Shown here: positions 21,672 to 30,429 of the stretch, piece after piece | Layout of the letters: every line of letters begins with the position of its first letter | Position numbering within the stretch: the first letter of the stretch is position 1 | NCBI GenBank assembly: GCA_024236495.1 | Contig: JACKKJ010000007.1 | Span: 1 to 38,521 of the forward strand | DNA length: 38,521 bases | Direction of reading: 5' to 3' | DNA from: Paracoccaceae bacterium | GTDB taxonomy: Bacteria > Pseudomonadota > Alphaproteobacteria > Rhodobacterales > Rhodobacteraceae | Translations under genes and position numbers: made by a program | Notes under the pieces: generated by a model | Told to the model about the DNA's origin: nothing | The model's database searches: none | Seen by the model: the letters and a program-made list of their open reading frames with translations, nothing else

Positions 21672-22462
21672 CGCGGCGTCAGGAACGACCGGTCCGAGGG
21701 GCCGAGGATGAAGTCGAGAACCTCGCGCACCTGGGGGGTCGCATCCGCCACTTCGGCGGCCTGGCGCGCGCTTTCGCGGAAATTGCCATCGGACAGCGCG
21801 CCGAACAGATCGCGCAGCGCGGCGATCCCGCCCCGGTCAAGGCCGCGCCGCTTGAGCCCGACAAGGTTCAAGCCATCAAGCGTGCCGCGCGGGCCCTGGA
21901 CAAGGCCGTAGGGGATGACGTCGGCGGTCACCATCGTCAGCGCCCCGATCATCGCCCCGCGCCCGACGCGGACGAATTGATGGACGCCCGACAACCCGCC
22001 CAGGATCACCTCGTCTTCGATCACGCAATGCCCCGCAAGGGCGGCGTTGTTCACGAGGATCACATGGTTGCCGATCCGGCAGTCATGGGCAACATGCGCA
22101 CCCGCCATGATCAGGCAATCGTCACCGACCTGGGTCAGGCCGCCGCCGCCCTCGGTTCCGGTGTTGATCGTCACATGCTCGCGGATGCGATTGCGCGCGC
22201 CGATCACAAGGCTGGTCTTCTCGCCCTTGAACTTCAGGTCCTGGGGCACCTCGCCGATGGTCGCGAACGGGAAGATCGTGGTTTCGTCGCCGATCCTTGT
22301 GTCGCCGGTCACGACCGCATGGCTTTTCACCGTCACCCCGCGCCCGAGCCGGACGTCGGCACCGATCAGGCAGAACGGACCGATCCGGCAGTCCGGCCCG
22401 ATCACCGCCCCCGCCTCGATATGGGCCGAGGGATGGACCGCTGCGCTTGGATCGATGGTCAT
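21668..22462 (-). CDS. lpxA: UDP-N-acetylglucosamine acyltransferase
   Basis: LpxA carries out the first step of lipid A synthesis, transferring a 3-hydroxyacyl chain from ACP to UDP-GlcNAc. The 264-residue protein shows the left-handed beta-helix of hexapeptide repeats (for example VIGPDCRIGPFCLIGADVRL) and the catalytic histidine in GAHVAHDCRIGNHV (H126, E. coli H125). The C-terminal helical tail is complete. It starts four bases after the fabZ stop in transcription order and overlaps lpxI by four bases. FabZ and LpxA compete for the same 3-hydroxyacyl-ACP pool, which gives the gene order metabolic sense. Confidence 0.97.
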   Translation of the reverse strand: MTIDPSAAVHPSAHIEAGAVIGPDCRIGPFCLIGADVRLGRGVTVKSHAVVTGDTRIGDETTIFPFATIGEVPQDLKFKGEKTSLVIGARNRIREHVTINTGTEGGGGLTQVGDDCLIMAGAHVAHDCRIGNHVILVNNAALAGHCVIEDEVILGGLSGVHQFVRVGRGAMIGALTMVTADVIPYGLVQGPRGTLDGLNLVGLKRRGLDRGGIAALRDLFGALSDGNFRESARQAAEVADATPQVREVLDFILGPSDRSFLTPR

Positions 22463-22466
22463 CGGG

Positions 22467-22925
22467 TCAGTCCCTGAGGTCCATCATCGCGGCAATGTCG
22501 GCCTCGCAGGCAAGCTCTCCGCCGACCTTCGCCTCACCGTGGAACTTCCAGATCTTGCCGCCGCCCCGCTTCACCGTCATGTGAAGCTCAAGCACATCGC
22601 CCGGCACGACCTTGCGGCGGAACTTGCAGCTATCGATCGACAGGAAATAGGTCAGCAGATCGCGCCCGACGACGTTCATGGAGATCCCGACAAGCACCGC
22701 CGCCGCCTGGGCCATCGCCTCGACGATGGTGACCCCCGGCATGATCGGAGCCTGCGGGAAGTGCCCCTGGAAATGCGGTTCGTTGAACGTGACGTTCTTG
22801 ATGCCCACGCAGCCTTCGTTGACCCGGATGTCCACGACCTTGTCGATCAGAAGGAACGGATACCTATGCGGAATGATCCGCTGGATCAGGTGGATATCGG
22901 CCTCGGTCACGGGTGCGTCGGTCAT
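22467..22925 (-). CDS. fabZ: 3-hydroxyacyl-ACP dehydratase FabZ
   Basis: FabZ dehydrates 3-hydroxyacyl-ACP to the trans-2-enoyl form in type II fatty acid synthesis. The 152-residue hot-dog protein has the active-site histidine in HFQGHFPQAPIMPGV and the catalytic glutamate in VEAMAQAAAVL, plus the start IQRIIPHRYPFLLIDKV. The ATG at 22925 has AAGGAAG at proper spacing; an earlier in-frame start at 22949 has no such site. It lies directly between skp and lpxA: lpxD, which usually sits between skp and fabZ, is missing, and the 75-base gap (22926-23000) carries no remnant I can recognise. Confidence 0.97.
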   Translation of the reverse strand: MTDAPVTEADIHLIQRIIPHRYPFLLIDKVVDIRVNEGCVGIKNVTFNEPHFQGHFPQAPIMPGVTIVEAMAQAAAVLVGISMNVVGRDLLTYFLSIDSCKFRRKVVPGDVLELHMTVKRGGGKIWKFHGEAKVGGELACEADIAAMMDLRD

Positions 22926-23000
22926 CGGTCTTCCTTGCGCGCGAGGCATCCTGTGCCCCCGGCCTTGCTAGCAACTCGCAAACCCCGGCGCAAGCGCCGC

Positions 23001-23573
23001 TCAGTTTTCCGCGGGCGGCAGCGCGGGTCGTTGCCCGGCCCCGAGCGCCGCGTCGATCCGGGCGATCGCGGTGTCGGTAATGTCGATGGCCTCGGCGGCG
23101 ATCAGGACGGCACGGCGGTCGAGTATGGCGGTTGTCCCGGGCATCTCTGACAACATCTGACGCAGGACCGGCACGGCGGTTGACAGGAAGGTCTGCTGTT
23201 CGATCTCGTTCAGGCGGGCAAGATCGCGGGCCTTGGCATCCTGACTGCGCCGGATCTCGACGACCTTTGCGTCGAAGGCATCGGCCAGGGCGCGGAACTC
23301 CTCTGCCGGGAGCAGCTTGCGCTGATCGGTCAGCGCCTGTTCCTCGGCCGTCAGCTCGGCCTCGATCCGGCGGTTCTCGGTCGCGAGGGCCGTCGAGTCC
23401 GCCTCGATCTCGCGGACGACGCGCTTGCCCCAAAGAGAGCCCTCGAACAGCCGCTCCTGGTCGAGGACCAGGACCGTCGGCGCGATGGCACGCGGGCCGG
23501 TCGTCACCTCCTGCGCGGCCAGCGGGCTGCCAAGCGCGATCGCAAGCAGCGGAACGGCCAGCCAGGCGCGCAT
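23001..23573 (-). CDS. skp: OmpH/Skp-family periplasmic chaperone
   Basis: The 190-residue protein has a signal peptide (MRAWLAVPLLAIALGSPLAA, cleavage about residue 20). A domain of the OmpH/Skp type follows: VLVLDQERLFEGSLWGKRV, then a long charged helical hairpin (about 55-135, rich in Glu, Arg, Ala and Gln) and a return strand. Skp trimers hold unfolded outer-membrane proteins in their coiled-coil tentacles on the way to BamA. The start codon overlaps the bamA stop by one base (TGATG), as expected for partners in one pathway. The C-terminal tail is Pro/Ala rich and longer than in E. coli Skp. Confidence 0.9.
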   Translation of the reverse strand: MRAWLAVPLLAIALGSPLAAQEVTTGPRAIAPTVLVLDQERLFEGSLWGKRVVREIEADSTALATENRRIEAELTAEEQALTDQRKLLPAEEFRALADAFDAKVVEIRRSQDAKARDLARLNEIEQQTFLSTAVPVLRQMLSEMPGTTAILDRRAVLIAAEAIDITDTAIARIDAALGAGQRPALPPAEN

Positions 23574-25906
23574 CAGAACTGCGTCGAGACAGTCAGGTCG
23601 AAGGTCTGCTCGCGGTCGTAGTCTTCCTTCTTGAGCGCGTGCGAGAAGTTGAACCGCAGCGGCCCCAGCACCGACTCCCAGAACACCGAGAAGCCGACGA
23701 CAGCGCGCAGATTGAGGCTGTCATCGACCGCACCGCCAGCCCCCGCCGTGTTGTCAAGGCCCCAGACCGACCCGACATCGGCGAAGAGACCGCCGGAAAT
23801 ACCGTACTCGGTCGGCAGCCCCAGCGGGAACTCCGCCTCGAGCCGCGCGACGGCAAAGTAGTTTCCGCCAAGCGCATCCTCGTTGACCGCGCCAAGATCG
23901 CGCGGCCCGATCCCGTTCGGTTCGAACCCGCGGATCTTGCCATTTCCGCTGAACCGGTCCAGCACGCGCGTGTCACCATTGAAGCGGTGAACGACACCGC
24001 CCTCAAGCTCTGCCCGCAGGGTCACTTCCTCGCGCATGATCTTGCGCTGATAGCTGGCCAACGCCGTGGTCGTCAGCTGTTCGACGTCTCCGCCAAGGCC
24101 CGCGAAATCCTGGTTGAAGCGCAACAGCAGGCCGCGCGTCGGGTCGATCCCGGCGATGCGCGTGTCATAGCTGAGCGTGTAGCCAAGCGCGCTCGAGATT
24201 TCCGTCCCCTCTTCGCCCAGAAGGATCGGAGAGGAATCGGCCGGCGTGTCGCCGCCCACGCCGCTCAGCTTGTTGCTGCTGATCTTGTAGCGCAGTTCAA
24301 GCCGGGTGAGGTCGTTCAATGGAAACTCGATCGACGGCTGAATCCCCGCGCTTTCGGTATCGAAGCGCGCGTTGTCATTGTTCGAGGTGTTGTAATAGGC
24401 GTTGAAGCGGAACTTCAGATCGCGGTCGAGAAGCGCAGGTTCGATGAAGGTGATGGAGCTGTTCTGATTGTCGGTCCCGACGTTCAGGTTGACCGAAACG
24501 TACTGTCCGCGCCCCAGGAAGTTCGCTTCCGACAGGCCGACGTTGAAGCCGACCCCGTTGGCGACCGAATAGCTCGCGCCGAAGTTCAGCGACCCGGTGG
24601 GCTTCTCGTCGACGTTCACGTCAACGATGACCTGGTCGGGCCCGGTTCCGGGGTTGGCGTTCACCTCCGCGGTGGTGAAGAAGCCAAGTGCGCGGATGCG
24701 TTCCGCGGCATCGCGTATTTCTCGCGCGTTCAGGGGATCGCCCTCGACCGTGCGGAACTGGCGCCGAACAACCTCGTCCAGTGTCGTCGCGTTGCCCTCG
24801 ATGTCGATCCGCTCGACGAAAACGCGCGCGCCCTTGGTCAGGACGAAGGCCACGTCCAGCGTGCCTTCCTTTTCGTTGCGCGTGATCCGCGGTTCCACCC
24901 GAAGGAAATCCAGCCCGTTGCGCAGCGCGATCGTTTCCATCTTGGTGATGGTCGTATCGATTGCCAGCGGCGAATAGGACGCGCCGTCGCGGATGCTGAC
25001 CACGTCGGCGTACTCCGCGGCGTCGATCCCCTCGTATTCGCTCACCGTGGTGATCTTGCCAAAACGGAACTGCTGGCCTTCGCGAACGTTGAAGGTCAGG
25101 AAGAACGCATCGCGTTCCCGCGAATACTCGGAAGCGACGGACAGCACCTGGAAGTCCACATAGCCGCGCGAATTGTAGAAATCGCGCAGAAGCTGCTTGT
25201 CGAACTCGGTCCGGTCGGCGACGAAGCTGTCGCGCTGGACGATGCGGCGGAAGATACCCGCCTGCTTGGTTTCCAGCACGCGCCGCAGCCGGCGGTCGGA
25301 GAACGCCTGGTTGCCGGTGAACGACAGCCGCTCGATTTCGGTCACGCGGCCCTCGCGGACCTCGAAGACAAGGTCGACGCGGTTGCCGTCGCGGCGGATG
25401 ATGCGCGGCTCGACCCGCGCGGCAAGCCGCCCCTGTTCGGAATAGGCCTTGGCGATGGCGGCGGCGTCGGACTCGGCCTGGGCCGGCGAAAAGACGCGGC
25501 GAGACTGCGACTTGATCAGCGCGGCAAGCTCTTCGTCCTCAAGCCGGCGGTTGCCTTCGAAGTTGACGACGTTGATTGTCGGATACTCGACCACACGGAT
25601 GATCAGCTGGTTGCCCGATGGCACGAGCTCGACCGTCTCGAAAAGACCGGACTGGGAAATCCTCTGATAGGCGTCGTTCAGTTCCGCCGCGCTGACGGCC
25701 TTGCCCTTGGCGATTCCCGCGAACTTGAGAATCGTTGCCGCCTCGATCCGGTCATTGCCTTCGATCGTCACGCCGCTGAACGAATAGTCCTGCGCCTGCA
25801 CGGACACCGGAAGTGCCGAGAAAGCCAAGGAAATCGCCACGGCCGCCGGTGCGAGACCCGCACGAACCAGCCCACCCTTGCCGCCGAATTTGCGCCGCCG
25901 GTTCAT
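23573..25906 (-). CDS. bamA: outer-membrane protein assembly factor BamA
   Basis: BamA inserts beta-barrel proteins into the outer membrane. The 777-residue precursor has a basic N-region (MNRRRKFGGKGG) and a hydrophobic signal sequence ending about VSVQA-QDY. Five POTRA repeats follow (each with strand-helix blocks such as VTIEGNDRIEAATIL, NVVNFEGNRRLEDEEL and RIDIEGNATTLDEVV), then the 16-strand barrel with IRGFEPNGIGPRDLGA (the conserved RGF-type motif), ending in VSTQF. ATG 25906 is preceded by AGGGGGA; a GTG at 25924 is the alternative. A terminator for the preceding small gene stands upstream, so bamA probably has its own promoter in 25907-25975. Confidence 0.97.
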   Translation of the reverse strand: MNRRRKFGGKGGLVRAGLAPAAVAISLAFSALPVSVQAQDYSFSGVTIEGNDRIEAATILKFAGIAKGKAVSAAELNDAYQRISQSGLFETVELVPSGNQLIIRVVEYPTINVVNFEGNRRLEDEELAALIKSQSRRVFSPAQAESDAAAIAKAYSEQGRLAARVEPRIIRRDGNRVDLVFEVREGRVTEIERLSFTGNQAFSDRRLRRVLETKQAGIFRRIVQRDSFVADRTEFDKQLLRDFYNSRGYVDFQVLSVASEYSRERDAFFLTFNVREGQQFRFGKITTVSEYEGIDAAEYADVVSIRDGASYSPLAIDTTITKMETIALRNGLDFLRVEPRITRNEKEGTLDVAFVLTKGARVFVERIDIEGNATTLDEVVRRQFRTVEGDPLNAREIRDAAERIRALGFFTTAEVNANPGTGPDQVIVDVNVDEKPTGSLNFGASYSVANGVGFNVGLSEANFLGRGQYVSVNLNVGTDNQNSSITFIEPALLDRDLKFRFNAYYNTSNNDNARFDTESAGIQPSIEFPLNDLTRLELRYKISSNKLSGVGGDTPADSSPILLGEEGTEISSALGYTLSYDTRIAGIDPTRGLLLRFNQDFAGLGGDVEQLTTTALASYQRKIMREEVTLRAELEGGVVHRFNGDTRVLDRFSGNGKIRGFEPNGIGPRDLGAVNEDALGGNYFAVARLEAEFPLGLPTEYGISGGLFADVGSVWGLDNTAGAGGAVDDSLNLRAVVGFSVFWESVLGPLRFNFSHALKKEDYDREQTFDLTVSTQF

Positions 25907-25975
25907 CCGCCGTCCCCCTGTCACTTTCTGGTCTAAAGCCTTGAGGAGTCACTAGCCCCTTTGGCGCACCTTGTC

Positions 25976-26011
25976 AAAAGGCGCGGCGCGGCTCCTTGCG
26001 GGGCCGCGCCG
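25976..26011 (-). terminator. terminator between the 54-residue gene and bamA
   Basis: On the minus strand GGCGCGGC/GCCGCGCC (26003-26010 with 25980-25987) forms an 8-base stem with a 15-base loop, directly followed by UUUU (complement of 25976-25979). A shifted 9-base pairing (25984-25992 with 26003-26011) is also possible. It would end or reduce transcription coming from rseP and the small gene before bamA. Confidence 0.75.
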
Positions 26012-26044
26012 TGGATCGCGCACTTGGGGTGGGGATCGTCGCGA

Positions 26045-26209
26045 TCAGTTGAGGAAGTAGTCCGCCGGCACCCGCAGAAGCGAGGATTCGGTGGCCAGGA
26101 CCGACGCCAGAACAAGCCCGGCGACGATCACCACGGGTACGATGATCCGGTCGAAACCAAGATCGTACATGAGGGACAGGCTGCGGTATCCGTTCTCAAT
26201 CGTCTGCAT
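26045..26209 (-). CDS. 54-residue single-pass membrane protein between rseP and bamA
   Basis: A 54-codon frame encodes MQTIENGYRSLSLMYDLGFD, then a hydrophobic helix (RIIVPVVIVAGLVLASVLAT, about 21-40), then a polar tail ending DYFLN. The positive residue before the helix suggests a cytoplasmic N-terminus. Support for a gene: CAGGGG lies about nine bases before the ATG, a rho-independent terminator follows 34 bases after its stop on the same strand, and it fills a 430-base gap in an otherwise tightly packed operon. I do not recognise the family. It sits exactly between the site-2 protease RseP and BamA, so a link to envelope stress is conceivable but unproven. A perfect tandem repeat lies upstream. 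Confidence 0.6.
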   Translation of the reverse strand: MQTIENGYRSLSLMYDLGFDRIIVPVVIVAGLVLASVLATESSLLRVPADYFLN

Positions 26210-26257
26210 CGATGGTGCCCCTGCCGAAATATGAATTCTTCCTGAGTCAACGCTGCA

Positions 26258-26279
26258 AATACGGCAACAATACGGCAAC
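26258..26279. repeat. perfect tandem 11-base repeat upstream of the small membrane gene
   Basis: AATACGGCAAC occurs twice head to tail (26258-26268 and 26269-26279), 49 bases before the start of the 54-residue gene and after the rseP stop. An 11-base period equals about one helical turn, so two proteins would bind on the same DNA face. It is a candidate operator or activator site. Confidence 0.55.
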
Positions 26280-26355
26280 GCCGTGCTGATAAGGCGGTTC
26301 TTGACCCGTTCGGCGAACATCGCCCGCCCTTGAAGGCGGACCTGCCCGGGGGAAG

Positions 26356-27690
26356 CTAGGTACAGAAGATATCGTTCGAGAGGCCGAAGATCATCAGCGA
26401 CAGCACCACGACAAGGCCCGCCGTCATCGCGAGGTTCATCATCCTGTCCGAAGGCGGCTTGCCGCGCGCCCATTCGTAGGCGTGAAAGATCAGGTGCCCG
26501 CCATCAAGGACGGGAATCGGCAGAAGGTTTAGAAAGCCGATCGCCACCGACAGCGACGCGACCAGCCCGATGAAATAGGCCCAGCCCTGGCTTGCCGCCG
26601 CCCCGGCCGCCTGCGCGATCCCGATCGCGCCGGAGATGGAGCAGCTGGAGATCGCGCCGCCCACGATGGCCGCAAGGCTGGATATCGTCACGAGGATCGA
26701 ATCGGCCGTCGCCTGCACGCCGAGGGAAACCACCTCCCACGGGGTCGCGCTGCGCACCTGCGGCTCAAACGCCGAATCGCCATAGATGCCGATCTGCCAG
26801 GTCATCTCGAAACCGCCATCCTCGGTCTGCACGGGGCGTTCGCGCGGGGTAAGCGTGGTGTCGAACCTGTCACCGGCGCGCCAGACCGCCAGCGCAAGCG
26901 GCGCGCCGGAGCTGCCCATCGCACGTTCGCGCATCTCTTCGAAACGGTAGATGTCGGTCCCGTCGACGCTGAGGATCACGTCGCCGCCCTGCAAGCCCGC
27001 ATCCATTGCCGCGCTTTTCGGCGCCACGCCCGAAATCAGCGGCGGAAACGCCTGCGGCCCCATGACATCCATCGCGGTCCCGTTGCGTTCGACCCCGTAG
27101 CTCACCAAGGGCTTCGGTTCCACCGCGACGGCTGCTTCCGCGAAGGCCTGATAGCTCTCGACCGGCGTCCCCTCGACCGAGGTCACGCGATCGCCGGGCA
27201 GAAGGGTGATCCCCTCGACCGGCAAGGGTTTCACGCTGACGATGGTCGGGCTGCCGTCGGCGATCCCCTGCACCAGAACGAAGCCCGAAAAGATCACCGA
27301 GGACAGGATGAAGTTGAAGAATGGCCCGGCAAAGACCGTCGCCGCGCGCGCCCAAAGCGGCGCGCCGTGCATCGTGTGGCGCCTTTCGCTTTCGGACAGG
27401 CGCGCCATCGTGGTGTCGTCGGCCCCTGCCGAAGCCGCGTTGGCGTCGCCCAGAAACTTGACATAGCCGCCGAAGGGCAGCGCCGCGATCTGCCAGCGTG
27501 TGCCGCGCCGGTCCACCCGCGAGGCGAGGATCGGCCCGAAGCCAAGCGAAAAGACCTCGGCGTGGATGCCCGACCAGCGCCCGACGATGTAGTGGCCGAA
27601 CTCGTGCACGGTGACGATGATCGACAATGCGGCAACGAAGGCGAGGAAATAGAATACCGGCCCGCTCAGGGTCTCGAACAAGGTCACCAT
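26356..27690 (-). CDS. rseP: RseP site-2 intramembrane metalloprotease
   Basis: RseP cleaves anti-sigma factors and leftover signal peptides inside the inner membrane. The 444-residue protein has the zinc motif HEFGH (29-33) in the first helix, with HYIVGRWSGIHAEVFSLGFGP following. A pair of PDZ-like regions is present (about 130-200 and 205-300, with GDRVTSVEGTPV and GGDVILSVDGTDI). The C-terminal catalytic helix carries NLLPIPVLDGGHL. It follows dxr with nine bases between, as in many Proteobacteria. In alphaproteobacteria it probably processes an RseA-like anti-sigma factor. The neighbouring bamA and skp genes fit a common envelope-maintenance role. Confidence 0.97.
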   Translation of the reverse strand: MVTLFETLSGPVFYFLAFVAALSIIVTVHEFGHYIVGRWSGIHAEVFSLGFGPILASRVDRRGTRWQIAALPFGGYVKFLGDANAASAGADDTTMARLSESERRHTMHGAPLWARAATVFAGPFFNFILSSVIFSGFVLVQGIADGSPTIVSVKPLPVEGITLLPGDRVTSVEGTPVESYQAFAEAAVAVEPKPLVSYGVERNGTAMDVMGPQAFPPLISGVAPKSAAMDAGLQGGDVILSVDGTDIYRFEEMRERAMGSSGAPLALAVWRAGDRFDTTLTPRERPVQTEDGGFEMTWQIGIYGDSAFEPQVRSATPWEVVSLGVQATADSILVTISSLAAIVGGAISSCSISGAIGIAQAAGAAASQGWAYFIGLVASLSVAIGFLNLLPIPVLDGGHLIFHAYEWARGKPPSDRMMNLAMTAGLVVVLSLMIFGLSNDIFCT

Positions 27691-27699
27691 TGCGTGTTC

Positions 27700-28881
27700 T
27701 CAACTCCCCTGCCGCGCGGTCATTACATCTGCCGCGACGCGCCGCGCCGCTCTGTCCGCCTCAAGAACCATATCGAGATTGCCGGGCGCGTTGCCAAGAT
27801 CACCCGAAGCCGAAAGACGTTCCAGCACCGTTTCGACCACCTCGGCCATCACGGTAAACCCGATCCGCCCGGCGATGAAAGCGTCAAGCGCCGCTTCCTT
27901 CGCAGCGTTGAAGGCTGCGCCACAAAGACCGCCCGCTTCCATGACTTCCCGCGCCAGACGCAACGCCGGATAGCGCACCGGGTCCGGCGCGCGGAAGGTC
28001 AGGCTTCCCGCCCGCGCGAGGTCGAGCCGTCCGACAGGCAGATGCGACCGGTCCGGCCAGTTCAGCGCGTAGCCGATCGCGTGGCGCATGTCGGGCGTGC
28101 CCAGATGCGCGATGACGCCGCCGTCGCGGAACCCGACCATCGCATGCACAAGCGATTCGGGATGCACCAGGACCTCGATCCGGGCGGGGTCGATGCCGAA
28201 GAATTCGCGCGTCTCGATCATTTCGAGCGCCTTGTTGAACATCGACGCGCTGTCGATGGTGATGCGCTGCCCCATCGCCCAGTTGGGATGGGTCGAGGCC
28301 TCGGCCACCGTGGCGCGGGCCAGCCGGTCCAGCGGCCAGTCGCGGAACGCCCCGCCCGAGGCGGTGATGGTGATGTGTTCGACGCTGGCCAGATCCTCGC
28401 CCGCAAGCGCCTGAAAGACGGCCGAATGTTCGCTGTCGACGGGCAGGATCCGGGCGCCGTGGCGGCGCGCCTCCCTGAGCAGAAGGGGGCCGGCGGTGAC
28501 CAGGCTTTCCTTGTTGGCAAGCGCCAGCGTGCCGCCGTGTGACAGTGCCCGAAAACCGGGGACAAGCCCCGCGGCCCCGACGATGGCCGACATTGTCCAG
28601 TCGGCCGGGCGTGCAGCGGCCTCGGCGATGGCGGCGGCGCCCGCCGCGGCCACGACCCCGCTGCCCGAAAGCGCGTCGCGAAGATCGGGCAGGCAATCGT
28701 CATAGGCGGTGACGGCGATCTCCGCGCCAAGCGCGCGCGCCATTTCGGCCAGCCGGGCGATGTTGCGCCCCCCGGTCAGCGCGACGGTCCGATAGGCCGC
28801 AGGCCCGCCCTGCCCCATCAGAAGGTCGAACGTGCTTTCCCCGATGGAGCCGGTGGCCCCGAAGACGGAAACCGAACGCAC
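27700..28881 (-). CDS. dxr: 1-deoxy-D-xylulose-5-phosphate reductoisomerase
   Basis: Dxr converts DXP to 2-C-methyl-D-erythritol 4-phosphate, the committed step of the non-mevalonate isoprenoid pathway (EC 1.1.1.267). The 393-residue enzyme starts VRSVSVFGATGSIGEST with the NADPH-binding loop. ANKESLVTAG and the metal site PVDSEHSAVFQAL follow, and the substrate loop HPNWAMGQRITIDSASMFNKALE is complete. I chose the GTG at 28881, four bases after the cdsA stop, because the family begins exactly there; an ATG 12 codons upstream overlaps cdsA. Together with uppS in the same operon it connects isoprenoid supply to undecaprenyl phosphate. Confidence 0.96.
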   Translation of the reverse strand: MRSVSVFGATGSIGESTFDLLMGQGGPAAYRTVALTGGRNIARLAEMARALGAEIAVTAYDDCLPDLRDALSGSGVVAAAGAAAIAEAAARPADWTMSAIVGAAGLVPGFRALSHGGTLALANKESLVTAGPLLLREARRHGARILPVDSEHSAVFQALAGEDLASVEHITITASGGAFRDWPLDRLARATVAEASTHPNWAMGQRITIDSASMFNKALEMIETREFFGIDPARIEVLVHPESLVHAMVGFRDGGVIAHLGTPDMRHAIGYALNWPDRSHLPVGRLDLARAGSLTFRAPDPVRYPALRLAREVMEAGGLCGAAFNAAKEAALDAFIAGRIGFTVMAEVVETVLERLSASGDLGNAPGNLDMVLEADRAARRVAADVMTARQGS

Positions 28882-28885
28882 GGGT

Positions 28886-29677
28886 CTATCCGCCGAACTG
28901 CGGCAGGGGCAGGACAAGGCCCCAGAGGATCAAGAAAAGCACCGCGCCGATGATCGCGTCGAACCGGTCAAGGACACCGCCGTGCCCGGGGATCAGGCGC
29001 GAGCTGTCCTTGACGCCCAGCCGCCGCTTGATCGCGCTTTCGGCGATGTCGCCCATCTGCCCGGCAAAGGCCACAAGTGCAGACAGCGCGAAAAGCCAGC
29101 CCGGCGCCCCGGCGGCGGCGGTGAAGGCAAGGCCGACAAGCGCCGCCCCAACCCAGCCCGCGACAGTACCCGACCAGGTCTTCTTGGGGCTGATCCTTGG
29201 CCAGAACTTCGGGCCGCCGAGCATCCGCCCGCCAAAATAGCCCAGCACGTCCGAGGCGACGACCACCGCGACCAGCCAGAGGATCACCGCAAGGCCCAGC
29301 CCCTCGCGCAGCGCGACCACGCCATAGGCCGCAATCATCGCCGCGGTCGCGTAGATCACGAAGACGATCCGGTCGCGGCGCGAACGCAGCGCGCCGGCGA
29401 CCCCGGGAAGCGCCACGAGGGCAAGCATGAGCGGCGCGTGCCGCCAGAGGATCGCCACCATGGCAAGCGCGGCCAGAAGGCCAAGGATGCGCGCCTCGCC
29501 CGGGCGGGCAGGTGCGGTCATCGCGGCAAGTTCCCAGATCATCAGCCCGGCCAGAAGGACCGCGAGCGCCGCGATCCAGACCCCGCCCGCGACCAGCGCG
29601 CCGATCCCCACCACCGCCATCGCGATGCCCGCAAGGACGCGCGGGGCCAGATCGTCCCAGGTCGCGCCGCCGCTCAT
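28886..29677 (-). CDS. cdsA: phosphatidate cytidylyltransferase
   Basis: CdsA makes CDP-diacylglycerol, the precursor of all phospholipids, from phosphatidic acid and CTP. The 263-residue integral membrane protein has six to eight hydrophobic segments and the family signature SAIKRRLGVKDSSRLIPGHG followed by GVLDRFDAI in the last third. It also has DVLGYFGGRMLGG and the SPKKTWSG motif. It overlaps uppS by four bases and is followed four bases later by dxr, so it is co-translated with isoprenoid genes. Its start is ATG 29677. Confidence 0.96.
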   Translation of the reverse strand: MSGGATWDDLAPRVLAGIAMAVVGIGALVAGGVWIAALAVLLAGLMIWELAAMTAPARPGEARILGLLAALAMVAILWRHAPLMLALVALPGVAGALRSRRDRIVFVIYATAAMIAAYGVVALREGLGLAVILWLVAVVVASDVLGYFGGRMLGGPKFWPRISPKKTWSGTVAGWVGAALVGLAFTAAAGAPGWLFALSALVAFAGQMGDIAESAIKRRLGVKDSSRLIPGHGGVLDRFDAIIGAVLFLILWGLVLPLPQFGG

Positions 29678-30402
29678 GCCCGGACCGTGCCGCCATACCG
29701 GCGGTCGCGCATGCGGAAGCGGTTCAGGATCGTCTCAAGCTCCGCCGGAGAGAAATCGGGCCAGAGCGTCTGGGTAAACTCGTATTCGGCATAGGCCGAC
29801 TGCCACAGCAGGAAGTTCGAGATGCGGGTTTCGCCCGAGGTGCGGATGACCAGGTCCGGGTCGGGAATTCCCGCCGTGTCCAGCCGCGCGGTGATGGCGT
29901 TCTCGTCCACCGCCTCCGGTGCGATCCGCCCCGCCGCGACGTCCGCCGCAAGCACCCGCGCCGCCCGCGCGATCTCGTCCCGGCCGCCGTAGTTGATCGC
30001 GACATTCAGGTTGAGTCGGGTGCGGTCGGCCGTCTTCGCCTCGATCCCCGCCATCAGCTTTTGCAGCTTCTTGTCCAGCCGGTCGCGCCCGCCGATGAAG
30101 CGCAGCCGCACGCCCGCATCCGAGAGCCTTTGCGCCTCGCTTTCGATATAGCGTGCGAAAATCGTCATCAGGCCGATGACCTCTTCGGTGGAGCGTTTCC
30201 AGTTCTCGGTCGAAAAGGCGTAAAGCGTCAGGTGCCGGATCCCGAGGCCGGGGGCCGCCTCAACGATGGCGCGGACGCGTTCGGCGCCCCGGCGGTGGCC
30301 CACCAGCCGCGGCCAGCCGCGTTCGGTCGCCCAGCGGCCATTGCCATCCATGATGATCGCGACATGCAGCGCGCCCGCCTCCGTCAGATCCCTCGCGCCC
30401 AT
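29674..30402 (-). CDS. uppS: isoprenyl transferase (undecaprenyl diphosphate synthase)
   Basis: UppS extends farnesyl diphosphate with isopentenyl units in cis configuration to make the lipid carrier for peptidoglycan and other surface polymers. The 242-residue protein begins with HVAIIMDGNGRWATERG (the catalytic aspartate in DGNGRWA). GHRRGAERV and LTLYAFSTENWKRS follow, then NVAINYGGRDEI, and the C-terminal block DLVIRTSGETRISNFLLWQ, AYAEYEF. All family motifs are intact. It is 27 bases downstream of frr and overlaps cdsA by four. Confidence 0.97.
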   Translation of the reverse strand: MGARDLTEAGALHVAIIMDGNGRWATERGWPRLVGHRRGAERVRAIVEAAPGLGIRHLTLYAFSTENWKRSTEEVIGLMTIFARYIESEAQRLSDAGVRLRFIGGRDRLDKKLQKLMAGIEAKTADRTRLNLNVAINYGGRDEIARAARVLAADVAAGRIAPEAVDENAITARLDTAGIPDPDLVIRTSGETRISNFLLWQSAYAEYEFTQTLWPDFSPAELETILNRFRMRDRRYGGTVRA

Positions 30403-30429
30403 GCCGGAACGCCCCTTCCGCCCGGAGGC

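Noticed and set aside
23132..25936. Plus-strand open frame of about 930 codons
   Set aside because: Exactly antisense to bamA and skp, low-complexity Arg/Asp/His-rich translation, no ribosome binding site.
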